DNA of 64,000 bases from Gammaproteobacteria bacterium (GCA_022360445.1 JAKSCV010000093.1:28175-92174), one strand, 5' to 3'. Positions 36,197-46,774 are shown, counted from the first letter of the stretch. Program-made: numbers and translations. Notes: generated by a model from the sequence alone, not told the origin.

Positions 36197-37609
36197 ATGG
36201 CTTCCAAACCCGACAATCCATCAAACAATGCCTTATGGGGCGGGCGCTTTACAGAAAGTACCGATGCCTTTGTACAGGCTTTCACAGCTTCTGTCAGCTT
36301 TGATCAACGCCTGTTTCAGGAAGATATTGAAGGCTCACGCGCGCATGCACGCATGCTTTGCCGCGTGGGTGTACTCACGAAAACCGAGCAGGCGCTCATC
36401 CTGAAAGGTCTGGATGAGATTGAAGCCGAGATTACGGCAGGCACTTTCACCTGGTCTGTTGAACGGGAAGACGTGCATATGAATATTGAAGCTCGCCTGA
36501 CGGAAAAAATTGGTGAGGCCGGGAAAAAATTACATACGGGACGATCCCGCAATGATCAGATAGCCACCGATATCCGCTTGCACTTGCGCTCTGAAACCAC
36601 CGCTATCTTGGCTGAAATCTCTCGCCTGCTGCATGGCTTGTTGACGTTAGCCGAACCCCACACAGGCACCATCATGCCAGGCTTTACCCACTTACAGACG
36701 GCGCAACCGGTCACTTTTGGTCACCATGTGTTGGCTTGGTTTGAGATGATACTTCGCGATGCCGGCCGCCTGATCGATTGCCAACGCCGGTTAAACATGA
36801 TGCCACTGGGCGCCGCGGCGCTGGCAGGAACAAGTTACCCGATTGACCGGCACTTCACAGCCGAACTACTCGGTTTTGATGCCCCCACAGAAAACTCATT
36901 GGATGCTGTGAGCGACCGGGATTTTGCGATTGAGTTTTGTGCCGCAGCCGCTTTGTGTATGACGCACTTCACTCGAATCGCCGAAGAGCTGGTACTGTGG
37001 ACATCAGCACAATTTGACTTCATCGAACTCCCTGATCGCTTTTGCACGGGTTCATCGATTATGCCGCAGAAAAAAAATCCGGATGTTCCAGAGCTGGTAC
37101 GTGGCAAAGTTGGGCGGGTCAATGGCCATTTAATCAGCCTACTCACGTTGATGAAGTCCCAGCCTTTGGCCTACAACAAAGATAACCAAGAAGATAAAGA
37201 ACCCTTATTCGACACGATTAATACTTTGCGCGACAGCGTGCGTGCTTTTGCCGACATGATGCCTGCAATCAAACCTAAAACCGACAACATGCGCAATGCC
37301 GCCCAACAAGGCTTCTCGACGGCCACAGACCTCGCTGATTACCTCGTTCGTAAAGGTCTGCCTTTTCGTGATGCCCACGAAGTGGTCGGCCAGGCCGTGC
37401 GCCTGGGCGTTGATACCCAACGGGATTTAAGTGAAATGTCCCTAACTGAGTTACAGCAGTTTTCACCCATCATCGACGGCGATGTTTTCGATGTGTTAAC
37501 GCTTGAAGGCTCTGTCGCCGCACGCAATCACTTTGGCGGCACAGCACCTGATCAGGTCAAGCAGGCTATCCAGCGAGCACGCCAGCGACTAACAGAAGCA
37601 GGGCTTTGA
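36197..37609 (+). CDS. argH: Argininosuccinate lyase
   Basis: A 470-residue enzyme of the fumarase/aspartase superfamily that splits argininosuccinate into arginine and fumarate, the last step of arginine synthesis. The signature loop [12 protein letters not shown] carries the catalytic Ser; TGRSRNDQ and the HTHLQ-like [10 protein letters not shown] block are also seen. The ATG at 36197 gives a start just before ALWGGRFTE, the conserved N-terminus; the frame stays open back to 36023 through the divergent tRNA, which is not coding. It converges with panD, seven bases apart. Confidence 0.96.
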   Translation: MASKPDNPSNNALWGGRFTESTDAFVQAFTASVSFDQRLFQEDIEGSRAHARMLCRVGVLTKTEQALILKGLDEIEAEITAGTFTWSVEREDVHMNIEARLTEKIGEAGKKLHTGRSRNDQIATDIRLHLRSETTAILAEISRLLHGLLTLAEPHTGTIMPGFTHLQTAQPVTFGHHVLAWFEMILRDAGRLIDCQRRLNMMPLGAAALAGTSYPIDRHFTAELLGFDAPTENSLDAVSDRDFAIEFCAAAALCMTHFTRIAEELVLWTSAQFDFIELPDRFCTGSSIMPQKKNPDVPELVRGKVGRVNGHLISLLTLMKSQPLAYNKDNQEDKEPLFDTINTLRDSVRAFADMMPAIKPKTDNMRNAAQQGFSTATDLADYLVRKGLPFRDAHEVVGQAVRLGVDTQRDLSEMSLTELQQFSPIIDGDVFDVLTLEGSVAARNHFGGTAPDQVKQAIQRARQRLTEAGL

Positions 37610-37616
37610 AAAGAGT

Positions 37617-37958
37617 CTAGAGGTACTGGACAAATTTATTGGATTTGTCCACCAGGATACTTTTCTGCTGAACAGGTTTGTCGGTAATTTCAAAGCCGAC
37701 AATAATGATTTCTTCACCTTTTTTAATCAGGTGAGAGCAGGCACCATTCATGCAGATCGTACCGGAACCGGACTCGCCGGAGATAACATATGTTTCCAGC
37801 CGGGCCCCTGAGGTGTTGCTGACAATAAGAACTTTTTCACCGTCCCAAAGTCCGACCAGATCTAGCAGCTCGGAATCAATCGTGATACTGCCGATGTATT
37901 CAAGATTCGCTTCGGTCACAGTGGCTTTGTGAATTTTCGATCGCATCAATGCACGCAT
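37617..37958 (-). CDS. panD: Aspartate 1-decarboxylase precursor
   Basis: A 113-residue proenzyme that self-cleaves between Gly23 and Ser24 (EYIGSITID) to form the pyruvoyl group, then decarboxylates aspartate to beta-alanine for pantothenate. Lys8 and Arg near residue 53 (SGARLETY) match catalytic positions; the GSGTICMNGACSH segment is typical. It is slightly shorter than the E. coli enzyme. ATG 37958 is preferred to a TTG six codons upstream. It lies downstream of gmk on the same strand, 91 bases away. Confidence 0.92.
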   Translation of the reverse strand: MRALMRSKIHKATVTEANLEYIGSITIDSELLDLVGLWDGEKVLIVSNTSGARLETYVISGESGSGTICMNGACSHLIKKGEEIIIVGFEITDKPVQQKSILVDKSNKFVQYL

Positions 37959-38049
37959 AATTAGATCGCCTCGCAAGCTGGGGCCGTTATCGGGCGCTCA
38001 TTATAGCGCCAACACGGGTATTTATCGCAAGTTTTATTTAATTAAAGGT

Positions 38050-38667
38050 TCAACCTAATAAAGTTTGAATCAGTGACTTGTAGACATGCTGTTGCCGTTC
38101 CATTCTGACCTGCTGACTGAGCACAATAGCGGCCAACTCTTTTAAAGCCACTTCAAAATTATCATTAATAACCAAGTAGTCATAGTCTTTATAATGGTTG
38201 ATTTCATTAATTGCTTCCGATAGCCGCCGAGCAATAACCTCTTCCGAATCCTGCCCGCGGCCTGTGAGCCTCTCTTCTAAAGCAACTAAAGAAGGCGGAA
38301 GAATAAAGATCGAGACGACATGAGGCATTCTCTCCCGAATTTGCGCCGCTCCTTGCCAGTCAATTTCAAGCAAGACGTCATACCCAAGGCTCAGCTGCTT
38401 TTCAACAGCGGCTTGAGAGGTACCGTAATAATTACCAAAAACATCCGCATGCTCTAAAAAAGCACCTTCGGCAATCATCTTTTTAAAAGTGGCCTTATCA
38501 ATAAAAAAATAATCTTGCCCATCCTCCTCACCAGAACGCATCGGTCGCGTGGTGTGAGAGATCGACAACTTCAGTTCAGGCATGTTCGCCATCAGCGCTT
38601 TAACTAAACTCGTTTTTCCAGCACCTGATGGCGCAGAGATATTGAATAACGTTCCAATTGTCATCAT
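38050..38667 (-). CDS. gmk: Guanylate kinase
   Basis: A 205-residue P-loop kinase phosphorylating GMP to GDP. The P-loop SAPSGAGKTSL (residues ~9-19), the GMP-binding SISHTTRPMRSGE and the Asp-rich DYFFIDKATF segments are all typical. It starts with two consecutive ATGs; the first is used here. Only two bases part it from the upstream pseudouridine synthase stop, so they should share a transcript. Confidence 0.96.
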   Translation of the reverse strand: MMTIGTLFNISAPSGAGKTSLVKALMANMPELKLSISHTTRPMRSGEEDGQDYFFIDKATFKKMIAEGAFLEHADVFGNYYGTSQAAVEKQLSLGYDVLLEIDWQGAAQIRERMPHVVSIFILPPSLVALEERLTGRGQDSEEVIARRLSEAINEINHYKDYDYLVINDNFEVALKELAAIVLSQQVRMERQQHVYKSLIQTLLG

Positions 38668-38669
38668 TG

Positions 38670-39257
38670 TCAGGGCCTGTCTTGTCTTTTAGCGGAAACT
38701 TGTTTCCATTGGCCAGGTTGTAATTCCTTTAGCTGCCACGGACCAATACTGGCTCGAATTAATCTCAGTGTAGGATAGCCCACGGCGGCGGTCATTCTCC
38801 GGGCTTGGCGGTTACGGCCTTCCCATAGCGTAAGTGCTAACCAGCAGGTGGGGATATTTTTACGCTCCCGGATGGGTGGGTTCCGAGCCCAAAGATCCTC
38901 GGGCTCCTTTATTCTCCGAACCTGGGCGGGCTTGGTTTTACCATCATTCAGCTCAACACCCTGCTCCAGATGTGTGATGGCCTCCGGCGAAATGACGCCT
39001 TCCAACTGAATCCAATATGTTTTGGGCATTTTTTTATTCGGATGAGCTATCTTGTGCTGAAGCCTGCCATTATTCGTCAGCAATAATAACCCTTCGCTGT
39101 CTTTGTCGAGCCGACCGGCCGGGTAGATGCCAGGGGTACTGATAAAGTCCTTCAGGGTTTGGCGACCATCGAGGTCTGTAAACTGGCTCAACACACCGTA
39201 GGGTTTATTAAACATCACCAGTAGAGACGGCTGCTTGTTATACCTCGTCGTTTTCAA
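38670..39257 (-). CDS. rluE: 23S rRNA pseudouridine synthase, RluE-like
   Basis: An RsuA-family pseudouridine synthase of about 195 residues. The catalytic Asp is in AGRLDKDSEGLL; FNKPYGVLSQFTD and ARNPPIRERK are close to E. coli RluE, which modifies U2457 of 23S rRNA. The S4 domain of RsuA is absent, as in RluE. The start is uncertain: TTG at 39257 keeps the first strand (LLVMFNKPYG) and overlaps the malic enzyme gene by 20 bases; ATG 39215 would cut that strand, and TTG 39323 would overlap by 86 bases. Confidence 0.85.
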   Translation of the reverse strand: MKTTRYNKQPSLLVMFNKPYGVLSQFTDLDGRQTLKDFISTPGIYPAGRLDKDSEGLLLLTNNGRLQHKIAHPNKKMPKTYWIQLEGVISPEAITHLEQGVELNDGKTKPAQVRRIKEPEDLWARNPPIRERKNIPTCWLALTLWEGRNRQARRMTAAVGYPTLRLIRASIGPWQLKELQPGQWKQVSAKRQDRP

Positions 39258-40482
39258 TAGTAAATGAGCGCGCTGTTCCCGATTCAACCGCTGCTTTGGA
39301 AACCGCAGGTGGTACTCGCTCAATCAGTCGCGGATCAAACGGGGTCGGGATGATGTAATTTTTTCCAAAGGATAGTGTGTCGTCATTGTATGCGGTTAAC
39401 ACCTCAACGGGTACTTCTTCTTTCGCCAGCTCGGCAATTGCATGGACAGCCGCGACACGCATTTCAGGGGTTATACGGGATGCATTAACATCCAGCGCCC
39501 CTCGAAACAGGTAGGGAAAGCACAAGACGTTGTTGATCTGGTTAGGGAAATCACTTCGGCCAGTTGCCATAATGATATCGCTGCGTGTCTGGTGGGCCAG
39601 ATCAGGCATGATTTCGGGATCGGGGTTCGCCAGTGCAAAAATGACAGGGTTCGGAGCCATGGTGTTTAACATGTCCGGAGTAAGAATATCGGGGCCAGAA
39701 ACACCAATAAACACATCAGCCCCTACACACGCATCTGCAATCGTTCGCGCACGGGTTTCAATGGCATAAGGTGCTCGCCAGCGGTCGATATCCTCCCGAC
39801 CTTTGTAAAGAATGCCCTTCCGACCTGAAATTAGAATGTTGTCCGGCGTTGCTCCCAGCTCAATCAAAACAGTGATCGTGGCAATCGCCGCAGCTCCCGA
39901 GCCTGCCACACAAATTTTCACATCCGGTAAACGTTTGCCCTGAATATCCAACGCATTCATCAGACCAGCCGCCACCACAATGGCTGTGCCGTGCTGATCA
40001 TCATGAAAAACCGGAATGTCTAGGCGCTCAACCAGTGCCTGCTCTATTTCAAAGCAGCGTGGCGCAGCGATATCTTCCAAATTAATGCCGCCAAATGTCC
40101 TGGCAATACGCACAACCGTTTCAATAAAATCCTCGGTCGTTTCAGCATCAACTTCAATATCAAACACATCAATATCAGCAAAGCGCTTGAACAACACTCC
40201 TTTACCTTCCATGACCGGCTTACCCGCCAGCGGACCGATGTTACCCAAGCCCAATACAGCCGTTCCATCAGTAATCACACCAATCAGATTACCCTTAGAG
40301 GTATAGCGGTATGCATTATCGGGGTTTTTTTGAATCTCCTTGCAGGGCTGCCCAACACCAGGTGAGTATGCAAGCGCCAGATCTCGTTGGGTCTCTGTAG
40401 GTTTGGTTATTTGAGTGGCTATTTTACCCGGGCGTGGTTTTTCGTGGTACTCCAGGGCTGCGCGCCGGAGAAAGTCGCTCAT
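39238..40482 (-). CDS. maeB: Malate dehydrogenase (oxaloacetate-decarboxylating), short MaeB type
   Basis: A 414-residue malic enzyme turning malate into pyruvate and CO2 with NAD(P)+. LALAYSPGVGQPC, TDGTAVLGLGNIGPLAG and FHDDQHGTA mark the catalytic domain; VAGSGAAAIAT is the cofactor Rossmann motif. The phosphotransacetylase-like C-terminal domain of long MaeB is missing, as in the short bacterial form. ATG 40482 gives MSDFLRRAALEYHE, the usual start; the frame is open a further 69 codons upstream but that part has no family match. Confidence 0.92.
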   Translation of the reverse strand: MSDFLRRAALEYHEKPRPGKIATQITKPTETQRDLALAYSPGVGQPCKEIQKNPDNAYRYTSKGNLIGVITDGTAVLGLGNIGPLAGKPVMEGKGVLFKRFADIDVFDIEVDAETTEDFIETVVRIARTFGGINLEDIAAPRCFEIEQALVERLDIPVFHDDQHGTAIVVAAGLMNALDIQGKRLPDVKICVAGSGAAAIATITVLIELGATPDNILISGRKGILYKGREDIDRWRAPYAIETRARTIADACVGADVFIGVSGPDILTPDMLNTMAPNPVIFALANPDPEIMPDLAHQTRSDIIMATGRSDFPNQINNVLCFPYLFRGALDVNASRITPEMRVAAVHAIAELAKEEVPVEVLTAYNDDTLSFGKNYIIPTPFDPRLIERVPPAVSKAAVESGTARSFTIENDEV

Positions 40483-40633
40483 GTGCTTCTCAAAATTATC
40501 GTTTTCATAGTCAAAGTAATAATAGGCGCAATACAGATCACAGAATACCGGACCTGACCCACATTTTGCCAATACGCCATTAAGCAACAAAAACCGTTCG
40601 TTTTCAATCAGTGAATGTGCGTGCGGGCCTGTT

Positions 40634-42109
40634 TTATTGAATAATTTTAATTTGCTCTCCTGGTTCAGGCTCTTGATCGGGGTAGTCACTATTCAGTAAG
40701 CGCAAGCGCTGCACTGTCACCTCGTGAGCAGGAAATTTCTTTGCGAGTGCCTCATATCGCGTACTGGCATCGGCAGTGAGTAATTGAATACGCAGCGGTT
40801 TAATCGTTGTTTTTTCCGCTGTGGTCAAGATTCGTAGGCTCTTGACTGAGCCCATGATATCAGGCTCGTATAAATCGAGTCCTCCCAGCTCCTTCGCGAC
40901 ACTGGCAAACAACCATGTTTGCTCATTTTTAAACCAGACAACGTAACGGACCGGCCGTCTCCCAAACGGTGTTTGCTCAACCACAACGGTCGTGCTGTAA
41001 CCGGACATACCCGCCTGAGATAAGACTTCTCCTTGCCCTTCAACAGCCTGCCCGAGCATTGACCGTAAGAGCGCCAAGGGTGTTTCGGCCTTACCGCGAT
41101 TTTTAAGTGACACACGTACTAGCGCATCTTTCTCTGGCGACACAAACAAAAGTTGCTGGGGTTGATTCAATACTGACCAGCCTTCAGGAGCTGTGATGCT
41201 GGCATTAAGAGGTTTATGATAAAAACGTTGACCACGCACAACGCCCTCCTTTTCGCCTAGTCCAAACACCATGCCCTCTAACTGGCTTTTGTAACCCCTT
41301 TCATTGTCATCCTGCGTGACAGCGCCGGCATGCCGCTTGGCGGCCTGAATCACTGCCTGCAAACGTTTGTCATTATCCGGATGTGTAGAAAAGAGACCGT
41401 GGTAACCCGTATACTCACGCCCTTCGGCCTCTGCACGCGCTTTTTCATACAGCTCCTGGTTTTTTAAGACCCTAACAACACCGATCATATACTCAGGATC
41501 ATACCCAAGACGCGCAAGGTACTCCGCACCAAGTCGGTCTGCTTCAAGTTCATGGTCACGGCCGTAACCCCGAATGATTGCCGTTCCAAGCACATTGACG
41601 GCTTCCGGGTCGATACCTGCTGAGGCAGCGATAATTGCTCCTAATAGCCCTGTCACGGCACTGGTACTTTGCTGCCGAACGGAGTGACGCGCCGTCACAT
41701 GGCCGATTTCATGCCCAAGGACCCCTGCGAGCTCAGCTTCTGAGTTGAGGTAAGCCATAATCCCTCGGGTGATATAGACATAGCCACCGGGCAGGGCAAA
41801 AGCATTAACCTCCGGACTATCCAAGACCGTGAAGTGAAATTTCAAGTCTCCACGGTGGCTTTCCTTCGCCAACCTCTGGCCAACAGCATTCACATATGAT
41901 TGAAGGGCTTCATCATCGTATCGAGCATACTGTTTAAGAATTTCACGATGATAAGCTTGGCCTAGCTCAATTTCCTGTGCTTCAGACATCATGACAAAGT
42001 CCTGGCGACCCGTCACAGGATTAACAGCACAAGCTTGCACTAAGAAAACGGACAGAAAGCCCAGGCTGGCTACTTTTGCCAGCCTCTTTACACAAAGAAA
42101 ATCCGACAT
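40634..42109 (-). CDS. M48 family metalloprotease lipoprotein with C-terminal repeat region
   Basis: A protein of about 491 residues with a lipoprotein signal (SVFLVQAC) and the zinc motif HEIGH in GVLGHEIGHVTARHS, plus the downstream ELEADRLGAEYL Glu. It resembles the BepA/LoiP/YfgC-type periplasmic M48 proteases that act on outer membrane proteins, though with a longer C-terminal region that ends in a LysM-like stretch (LKKFPAHEV...GEQIKIIQ). Localisation is probably the periplasmic face of the outer membrane. GTG 42115 is an alternative start. Confidence 0.88.
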   Translation of the reverse strand: MSDFLCVKRLAKVASLGFLSVFLVQACAVNPVTGRQDFVMMSEAQEIELGQAYHREILKQYARYDDEALQSYVNAVGQRLAKESHRGDLKFHFTVLDSPEVNAFALPGGYVYITRGIMAYLNSEAELAGVLGHEIGHVTARHSVRQQSTSAVTGLLGAIIAASAGIDPEAVNVLGTAIIRGYGRDHELEADRLGAEYLARLGYDPEYMIGVVRVLKNQELYEKARAEAEGREYTGYHGLFSTHPDNDKRLQAVIQAAKRHAGAVTQDDNERGYKSQLEGMVFGLGEKEGVVRGQRFYHKPLNASITAPEGWSVLNQPQQLLFVSPEKDALVRVSLKNRGKAETPLALLRSMLGQAVEGQGEVLSQAGMSGYSTTVVVEQTPFGRRPVRYVVWFKNEQTWLFASVAKELGGLDLYEPDIMGSVKSLRILTTAEKTTIKPLRIQLLTADASTRYEALAKKFPAHEVTVQRLRLLNSDYPDQEPEPGEQIKIIQ

Positions 42110-42304
42110 CAGCACATTTTTCTCAATTTCAGCTCATTTAGTGCTTTACATGCACGCACAGCACTAAAAACACATTTGAACTCATCTTTACGGGAGTCAA
42201 CAGCGCACTGGCCACTCGAGCTACCCGCCACAAATTTTAACAAAGATAGAGACGTTTATTGGCTTTCACTGAATGACAAAGCTGAAAGCTTACAAGGGGC
42301 ATGC

Positions 42305-42622
42305 TCAAGAAGCCTTCGAGCCGCCGAGGCATGACGGTGAATCTGGTGACTGCGCTTGTCGCTTGTCCCACTCCTTACGGGTATAAGTGTGTATGGCCAA
42401 AGCATGGAGAGGGCCGTTTAGCTCACGACTCAGACAACTATTCACCATCCGGTGCCGGGCAACCAATGTTTTACCCTCGAATTGCTCAGAAACCACCGTC
42501 ACTTTGAAATGGGATTCAGAGCCTGGCGGAACGTTATGCATAGCGCTCTCATTCAATACTTGGAGAAAAGACGGCTGCAAATCTTCCTGAAGCTTTTTTG
42601 AAATAGATTCCTGTACACTCAT
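42305..42622 (-). CDS. bolA: BolA family protein
   Basis: A 105-residue protein of the BolA/IbaG group. The core [27 protein letters not shown]... gives the class II KH-like fold, with the conserved His in ARHRMV and the final HALAIHTYT strand. BolA proteins bind glutaredoxins and iron-sulfur clusters, and E. coli BolA also affects cell shape genes. It is convergent with nothing and divergent from rpmE, with 135 bases between the starts. Confidence 0.92.
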   Translation of the reverse strand: MSVQESISKKLQEDLQPSFLQVLNESAMHNVPPGSESHFKVTVVSEQFEGKTLVARHRMVNSCLSRELNGPLHALAIHTYTRKEWDKRQAQSPDSPSCLGGSKAS

Positions 42623-42757
42623 TTTTACACCTTTAAAAACTAACCCATCGAAGTGACTAAAATTCTATCGAAACCGTACCCAGCACAATCAACTTGCACT
42701 CTACCGCCCAAGCGACTAAAATTTCCGCTCTTTTACCGGTGCTATGTGAGAAGATCA

Positions 42758-42964
42758 ATGAAGGCCGATATTCATCCCAGATACGATACCATTAAAGTGA
42801 CTTGTAGTTGCGGAAATACCTTTGAAACGCGCTCGACAGTTGGCCGCGATCTTAATATTGAAGTCTGTTCTGCTTGTCATCCTTTCTACACAGGTAAACA
42901 GAAGATGATGGACACAGCAGGGCAAGTCGACAAATTCCGTCGCCGGTTTGGCGGAAGCAAATAG
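42758..42964 (+). CDS. rpmE: 50S ribosomal protein L31, zinc-binding type
   Basis: A 68-residue L31. MKADIHPRY, the zinc ligands in CSCG and CSACH, then HPFYTGKQK and the basic C-terminus [14 protein letters not shown] tail mark the C+ form that holds zinc. It bridges the ribosomal subunits at the central protuberance. The start at 42758 is fixed by the family N-terminus; the frame is open upstream to 42653 without matching sequence. Confidence 0.96.
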   Translation: MKADIHPRYDTIKVTCSCGNTFETRSTVGRDLNIEVCSACHPFYTGKQKMMDTAGQVDKFRRRFGGSK

Positions 42965-43047
42965 GATACGTATCCCCTAGCGCGAGCAGGGAGCATCCTC
43001 AAGTCAAGAGCCTTTTTTCGTCAAAAGCGGCCCATTCGGGAAATATG

Positions 43048-45039
43048 TCATTCACCGCGGGGAATATCCCGCATGTATGTTTTCAACCGAACGGGTTTGC
43101 CCGCTTTTCGCCATTCAAAAATAGCTGAATAAGCCAAAACAGCACGGACATAGCGCCGAGTTTCTCCATATGACAAGGTATCCACCCAAATGTCTGCCGA
43201 CATTGGCTTCTCCTGAGGCAGCCAACGACTAACTGCATTCGGCCCCGCATTATAAGCGGCAGTCGCCAACACTCGATGATTATCAAAACGATCCATCACC
43301 CGACGCAAATAATAAGTCCCCGTGGCAATATTGATATCCGCCTGAAAAAGATCTCTAGAGCGAATCTTTTTCCCCTGTAATTGGCCGACATATCGAGCAG
43401 TGCTCGGCATGAGCTGCATCAAGCCAATCGCACCACTTGCAGACCTTGCATCCACTGAAAATGCGCTTTCACGGCGCATTACACCATAGGTCCACGTTGG
43501 CGCAATCGCATGCTCCCGACTATGCGTGTTCACGATCTCCTGGTAAGGCATAGGAAACCTCAAGCGTAGATCCTGTCGGTGTCCAGTACGTGCCATGGTA
43601 TTAATCGCTTGACTGTGCCATTGCCAGTGATGTGCAAGTACAGCCGCCGCCTTAAGCTTGTCAACTCTCATTCCCTGAGTGGCTGAACGCCATTCCCGAC
43701 GAGCTTCAACTTCCATACCAATCAGCAAGTACTCCTTTGCACGAACAATCGCAGGATTAGCAAGCAAAGCAGCTTTACGCGTATCTGTCAGCTCGATTTG
43801 CTCTTGTTCGATTGCATAAGGCCGTTCAATTTTATCCGCAGAGAGGAAACCATAGTAACTTGCAGACTCAGCCAGCTTGCCGTATAGCATTTGTGCATTT
43901 TTTTCATAGCCCATCTCATCCAGCGCTCGGGCATACCAGTAGAGCCACTGAGGTTTTTTTTGTTCTTCTAACGGCATACTGCGGACGGTGTTAATCACGT
44001 TTTGCCACTGTTCGTAATACAGCGCACTCAAGGTCATCCATTTTTTGACGGCAAATGTTTGCGCCTGAGATGGCAGGTTGACCAGCCACTTATAAGCTTC
44101 AGGGTAATGCCGATAAGCCGACTTTAACGCCAGAGACTGACTGATGGAATGAGCCACAGACCGGCTGACAGGTAATTGCCGCTGGTGCGCTTGCCAGTAT
44201 ACCCAGGCGGCCGATAAATCATGATGCCCCCACTGAAGCACAATATGTTTAACAACTTTGGAAGACAATGATGTCGAGGAACTGTTAAGAGTTTGTGCGA
44301 GTGAGGCTTTAGGGTTTTCATACCCTTTTGCCCAGAGAGATACCCATTGTTGATCACGCCGATTCAAATAGTGCCTTTGATCAAGTGCGTAGGCGATATT
44401 GTTCTTTTCGATCGCATTTTCGATGCGTCGCCAGATCAGCCTCACAGAGGGCGCTGATTTGCGCTCAAGCCGCTGCAGGACACTTTTGCACACAGGACTC
44501 GGATCTTTTCCGGCACTCCAGAGATCCGCAGCCCGGCCCGTTAGAGATGTTAAACGCCCAGTATTCACGAGGGCTTGTAATTCCAGGCAGGAAATTAACA
44601 CCCCACTCGGCGACTTCGACCATTTCAAATAAGCCTGCCAACGTTTTTCTTTCGCCAACCGCCGCTGCCAAAGCCCGGTCAACTTACGTGCGTAATAGGT
44701 GTTCGCGTGTGTGCTTACGTATTGATCCAGCAAAGCCCTCGTCTCAGCGGAGGCGTTCTCTTCCGTGCTAATCCGGTGCTTTAATGCCAAGTACTCAAGA
44801 TAAGGGTATAACGGGTAGTCTTTCAGCTGACCCTTGCGGTGGAAAAAGCCTGGCATATCACCAATCCTAATAGCTTCACGCGCTTGCACAAAGCGCTCGC
44901 GCTGCAGCTGAAGATGGTATTCACTTTTCGCGTAAGTCACATCACAGAGGGTATAGAGCACCAAAGACAGCGTGGCTAATGAAAAGAGGCTTTTCTTCTT
45001 ATTTCCTGAGGGAATCTTGTGTAATTGCTTCACCGTCAA
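43048..45039 (-). CDS. slt: Soluble lytic murein transglycosylase
   Basis: A 663-residue periplasmic enzyme with a signal peptide (to about residue 38), the long superhelical U-domain and a C-terminal lysozyme-like SLT domain. The catalytic Glu lies in MRRESAFSVDARS, followed by GAIGLMQLMPSTA and AYNAGPNAV. It cleaves the glycan strands of peptidoglycan with 1,6-anhydro ends. TTG 45039 is favoured since AGGA stands six bases before it; a GTG two codons on is possible. Confidence 0.93.
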   Translation of the reverse strand: MTVKQLHKIPSGNKKKSLFSLATLSLVLYTLCDVTYAKSEYHLQLQRERFVQAREAIRIGDMPGFFHRKGQLKDYPLYPYLEYLALKHRISTEENASAETRALLDQYVSTHANTYYARKLTGLWQRRLAKEKRWQAYLKWSKSPSGVLISCLELQALVNTGRLTSLTGRAADLWSAGKDPSPVCKSVLQRLERKSAPSVRLIWRRIENAIEKNNIAYALDQRHYLNRRDQQWVSLWAKGYENPKASLAQTLNSSSTSLSSKVVKHIVLQWGHHDLSAAWVYWQAHQRQLPVSRSVAHSISQSLALKSAYRHYPEAYKWLVNLPSQAQTFAVKKWMTLSALYYEQWQNVINTVRSMPLEEQKKPQWLYWYARALDEMGYEKNAQMLYGKLAESASYYGFLSADKIERPYAIEQEQIELTDTRKAALLANPAIVRAKEYLLIGMEVEARREWRSATQGMRVDKLKAAAVLAHHWQWHSQAINTMARTGHRQDLRLRFPMPYQEIVNTHSREHAIAPTWTYGVMRRESAFSVDARSASGAIGLMQLMPSTARYVGQLQGKKIRSRDLFQADINIATGTYYLRRVMDRFDNHRVLATAAYNAGPNAVSRWLPQEKPMSADIWVDTLSYGETRRYVRAVLAYSAIFEWRKAGKPVRLKTYMRDIPRGE

Positions 45040-45156
45040 AATCTATCCTTAATTCTCTACGCAGTAAAAGTGTTTCACCAGTTAGTTCATTACGGTATCC
45101 TTTTCAGTTTGCCATAACAGGCTTATCTCTTAAGCGAATCCACAAACATAACTGCT

Positions 45157-45972
45157 ATGACAAACGAATATAATTTAGTTGATATTGGTGCAAACTTAAC
45201 ACACGAGTCTTTCCAATCAGACCTCGAAGCCGTGATCAAGAACGCTGAGCAGGCAGGCGTTACACAGCTTGTCGTAACCGGTGCCAGTGAGTTAAGCAGC
45301 CAGCAAGCCGCTCAGCTGACTTCGCGCTATAACAATGTGTTTTCGACAGCAGGAATACACCCTCACCAGGCTTCTGAATGCACGAGCGACAGCATTTCGG
45401 TCCTGAAGGAACTCTGTAAACAACCCAAAGTGGTTGCGGTTGGGGAAACGGGCTTGGATTTTTTCCGCGACTTTTCGCCACGGCACACACAGGAAAAATG
45501 GTTTGCCCGGCAGTTGGAAATCGCCGTTGACCTTCAACAACCTATTTTTTTACACGAGCGAGAAGCGCATGACCATTTTATTGGAATTCTGCGCGAATAT
45601 CGGGACAACCTCATTCAGGTGGTTGTCCACTGTTTCACGGGTACAGAAGAGGAGCTAAGGACCTATCTGGAAATGGACTGCCACATCGGGATCACCGGAT
45701 GGATTTGTGACGAACGACGCGGCCATCACTTGCGCGACTTCATCCACCTCATACCCGATAACCGCTTAATGATTGAGACGGATGCGCCTTATTTATTGCC
45801 TCGGGATATTCGCCCGAAACCTAAAAGCCGCCGAAATGTTCCTGCCAACCTGCCCCATATTCTCAACGCAGTCGCCACTGCCAGGGAGCAATCGGCAACG
45901 CATGTGGCAAACAGTACAACTAAAACGGCACAAGCTTTTTTTGGCTTGCCCCAACTACTCCTTGACCGCTAG
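45157..45972 (+). CDS. tatD: TatD family metal-dependent DNase
   Basis: A 271-residue TIM-barrel hydrolase close to E. coli TatD. VDIGANLTH replaces the usual HxH start as in E. coli TatD; the Glu and other metal ligands lie in VGETGLDF, FLHER, HCFTGTEEE and ETDAPYLLPRD. TatD is a 3'-5' exonuclease on single-stranded DNA and RNA that helps repair oxidative damage. It converges with a methyltransferase gene, sharing 18 bases at the 3' ends. Confidence 0.92.
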   Translation: MTNEYNLVDIGANLTHESFQSDLEAVIKNAEQAGVTQLVVTGASELSSQQAAQLTSRYNNVFSTAGIHPHQASECTSDSISVLKELCKQPKVVAVGETGLDFFRDFSPRHTQEKWFARQLEIAVDLQQPIFLHEREAHDHFIGILREYRDNLIQVVVHCFTGTEEELRTYLEMDCHIGITGWICDERRGHHLRDFIHLIPDNRLMIETDAPYLLPRDIRPKPKSRRNVPANLPHILNAVATAREQSATHVANSTTKTAQAFFGLPQLLLDR

Positions 45973-46557
45973 CGCCACGGTATAAACCTGGCCTTGTTTC
46001 AGTTTTTTGTAGTTACCAAATACCTCTTTAAACGCCCGCTCAATAAAACGCCTGAGGCCAGAAATCGTGACCACATAAAACTGTGCCCCAGGCCGCATAC
46101 GAACAAAAGCATCATAAAAATACAGGTAATACAGCTCTTTGCCGGTTTTGGCAGGAAGATTGGACGCGATCACATCAAAATAGTGATCATCAATATGACT
46201 AAAGCCATTGCTCAAAAAAATATCCACGTTATCCAGCTTGTTCAACGCCGCATTTTTCTTACTGTACTCAATCGCAACAAAGTCTTTATCAATAAGCACA
46301 GTTTGACCTTCTGAGGCCAAACTGGCCATAGCAAGACCAATCGGCCCATAACCACATCCGAGGTCCAAACACCGGTCTGCCGATTCAACTTGCAAACGAT
46401 CAATCAATAACTGGGAGCCTTCGTCAACGACCTTGGGAGAAAACAGGCCCCATGTTGAACAAAAGTTAAATTGACGACCAACCAAGTTCGTTTGAAAATG
46501 AATATCCTCTCGCATACGGGCAATATTGAGGGGTGAAATTGCAGTGTTATTTTTCAT
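45955..46557 (-). CDS. Class I methyltransferase, MTS/RsmC-like
   Basis: A 200-residue methyltransferase with SAM motif I CLDLGCGYGPIGLAMA and motif IV ASNLPAKTG, a variant of the NPPF motif used by N-methyltransferases such as RsmC and RlmG. It lacks an N-terminal pseudo-domain. The substitution of PA for PF in motif IV leaves the target open. Its 3' end overlaps tatD on the other strand. Confidence 0.82.
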   Translation of the reverse strand: MKNNTAISPLNIARMREDIHFQTNLVGRQFNFCSTWGLFSPKVVDEGSQLLIDRLQVESADRCLDLGCGYGPIGLAMASLASEGQTVLIDKDFVAIEYSKKNAALNKLDNVDIFLSNGFSHIDDHYFDVIASNLPAKTGKELYYLYFYDAFVRMRPGAQFYVVTISGLRRFIERAFKEVFGNYKKLKQGQVYTVALAVKE

Positions 46558-46774
46558 AAAAAAGGAGTGAAAAATGAAGATTGCCTCGGTGGGGTTTTAA
46601 AATAGACTCGAGTAAAATACACGCCAGGTTTCGTTAAATGTCGAACGCTAGTATACAGGCCTTTGTTCCTTGACCATAGAAACAGGGTAGAACGATAGCA
46701 TGTAAAACTGTTCACTTTAAAGCATTTCCTACCCATTATTATTTTGTACACTTAACAAATAAAGGAGAGTAACC

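Noticed and set aside
40483..40689. Upstream extension of the malic enzyme frame
   Set aside because: The 69 extra codons lack family similarity and the conserved start is the ATG at 40482.
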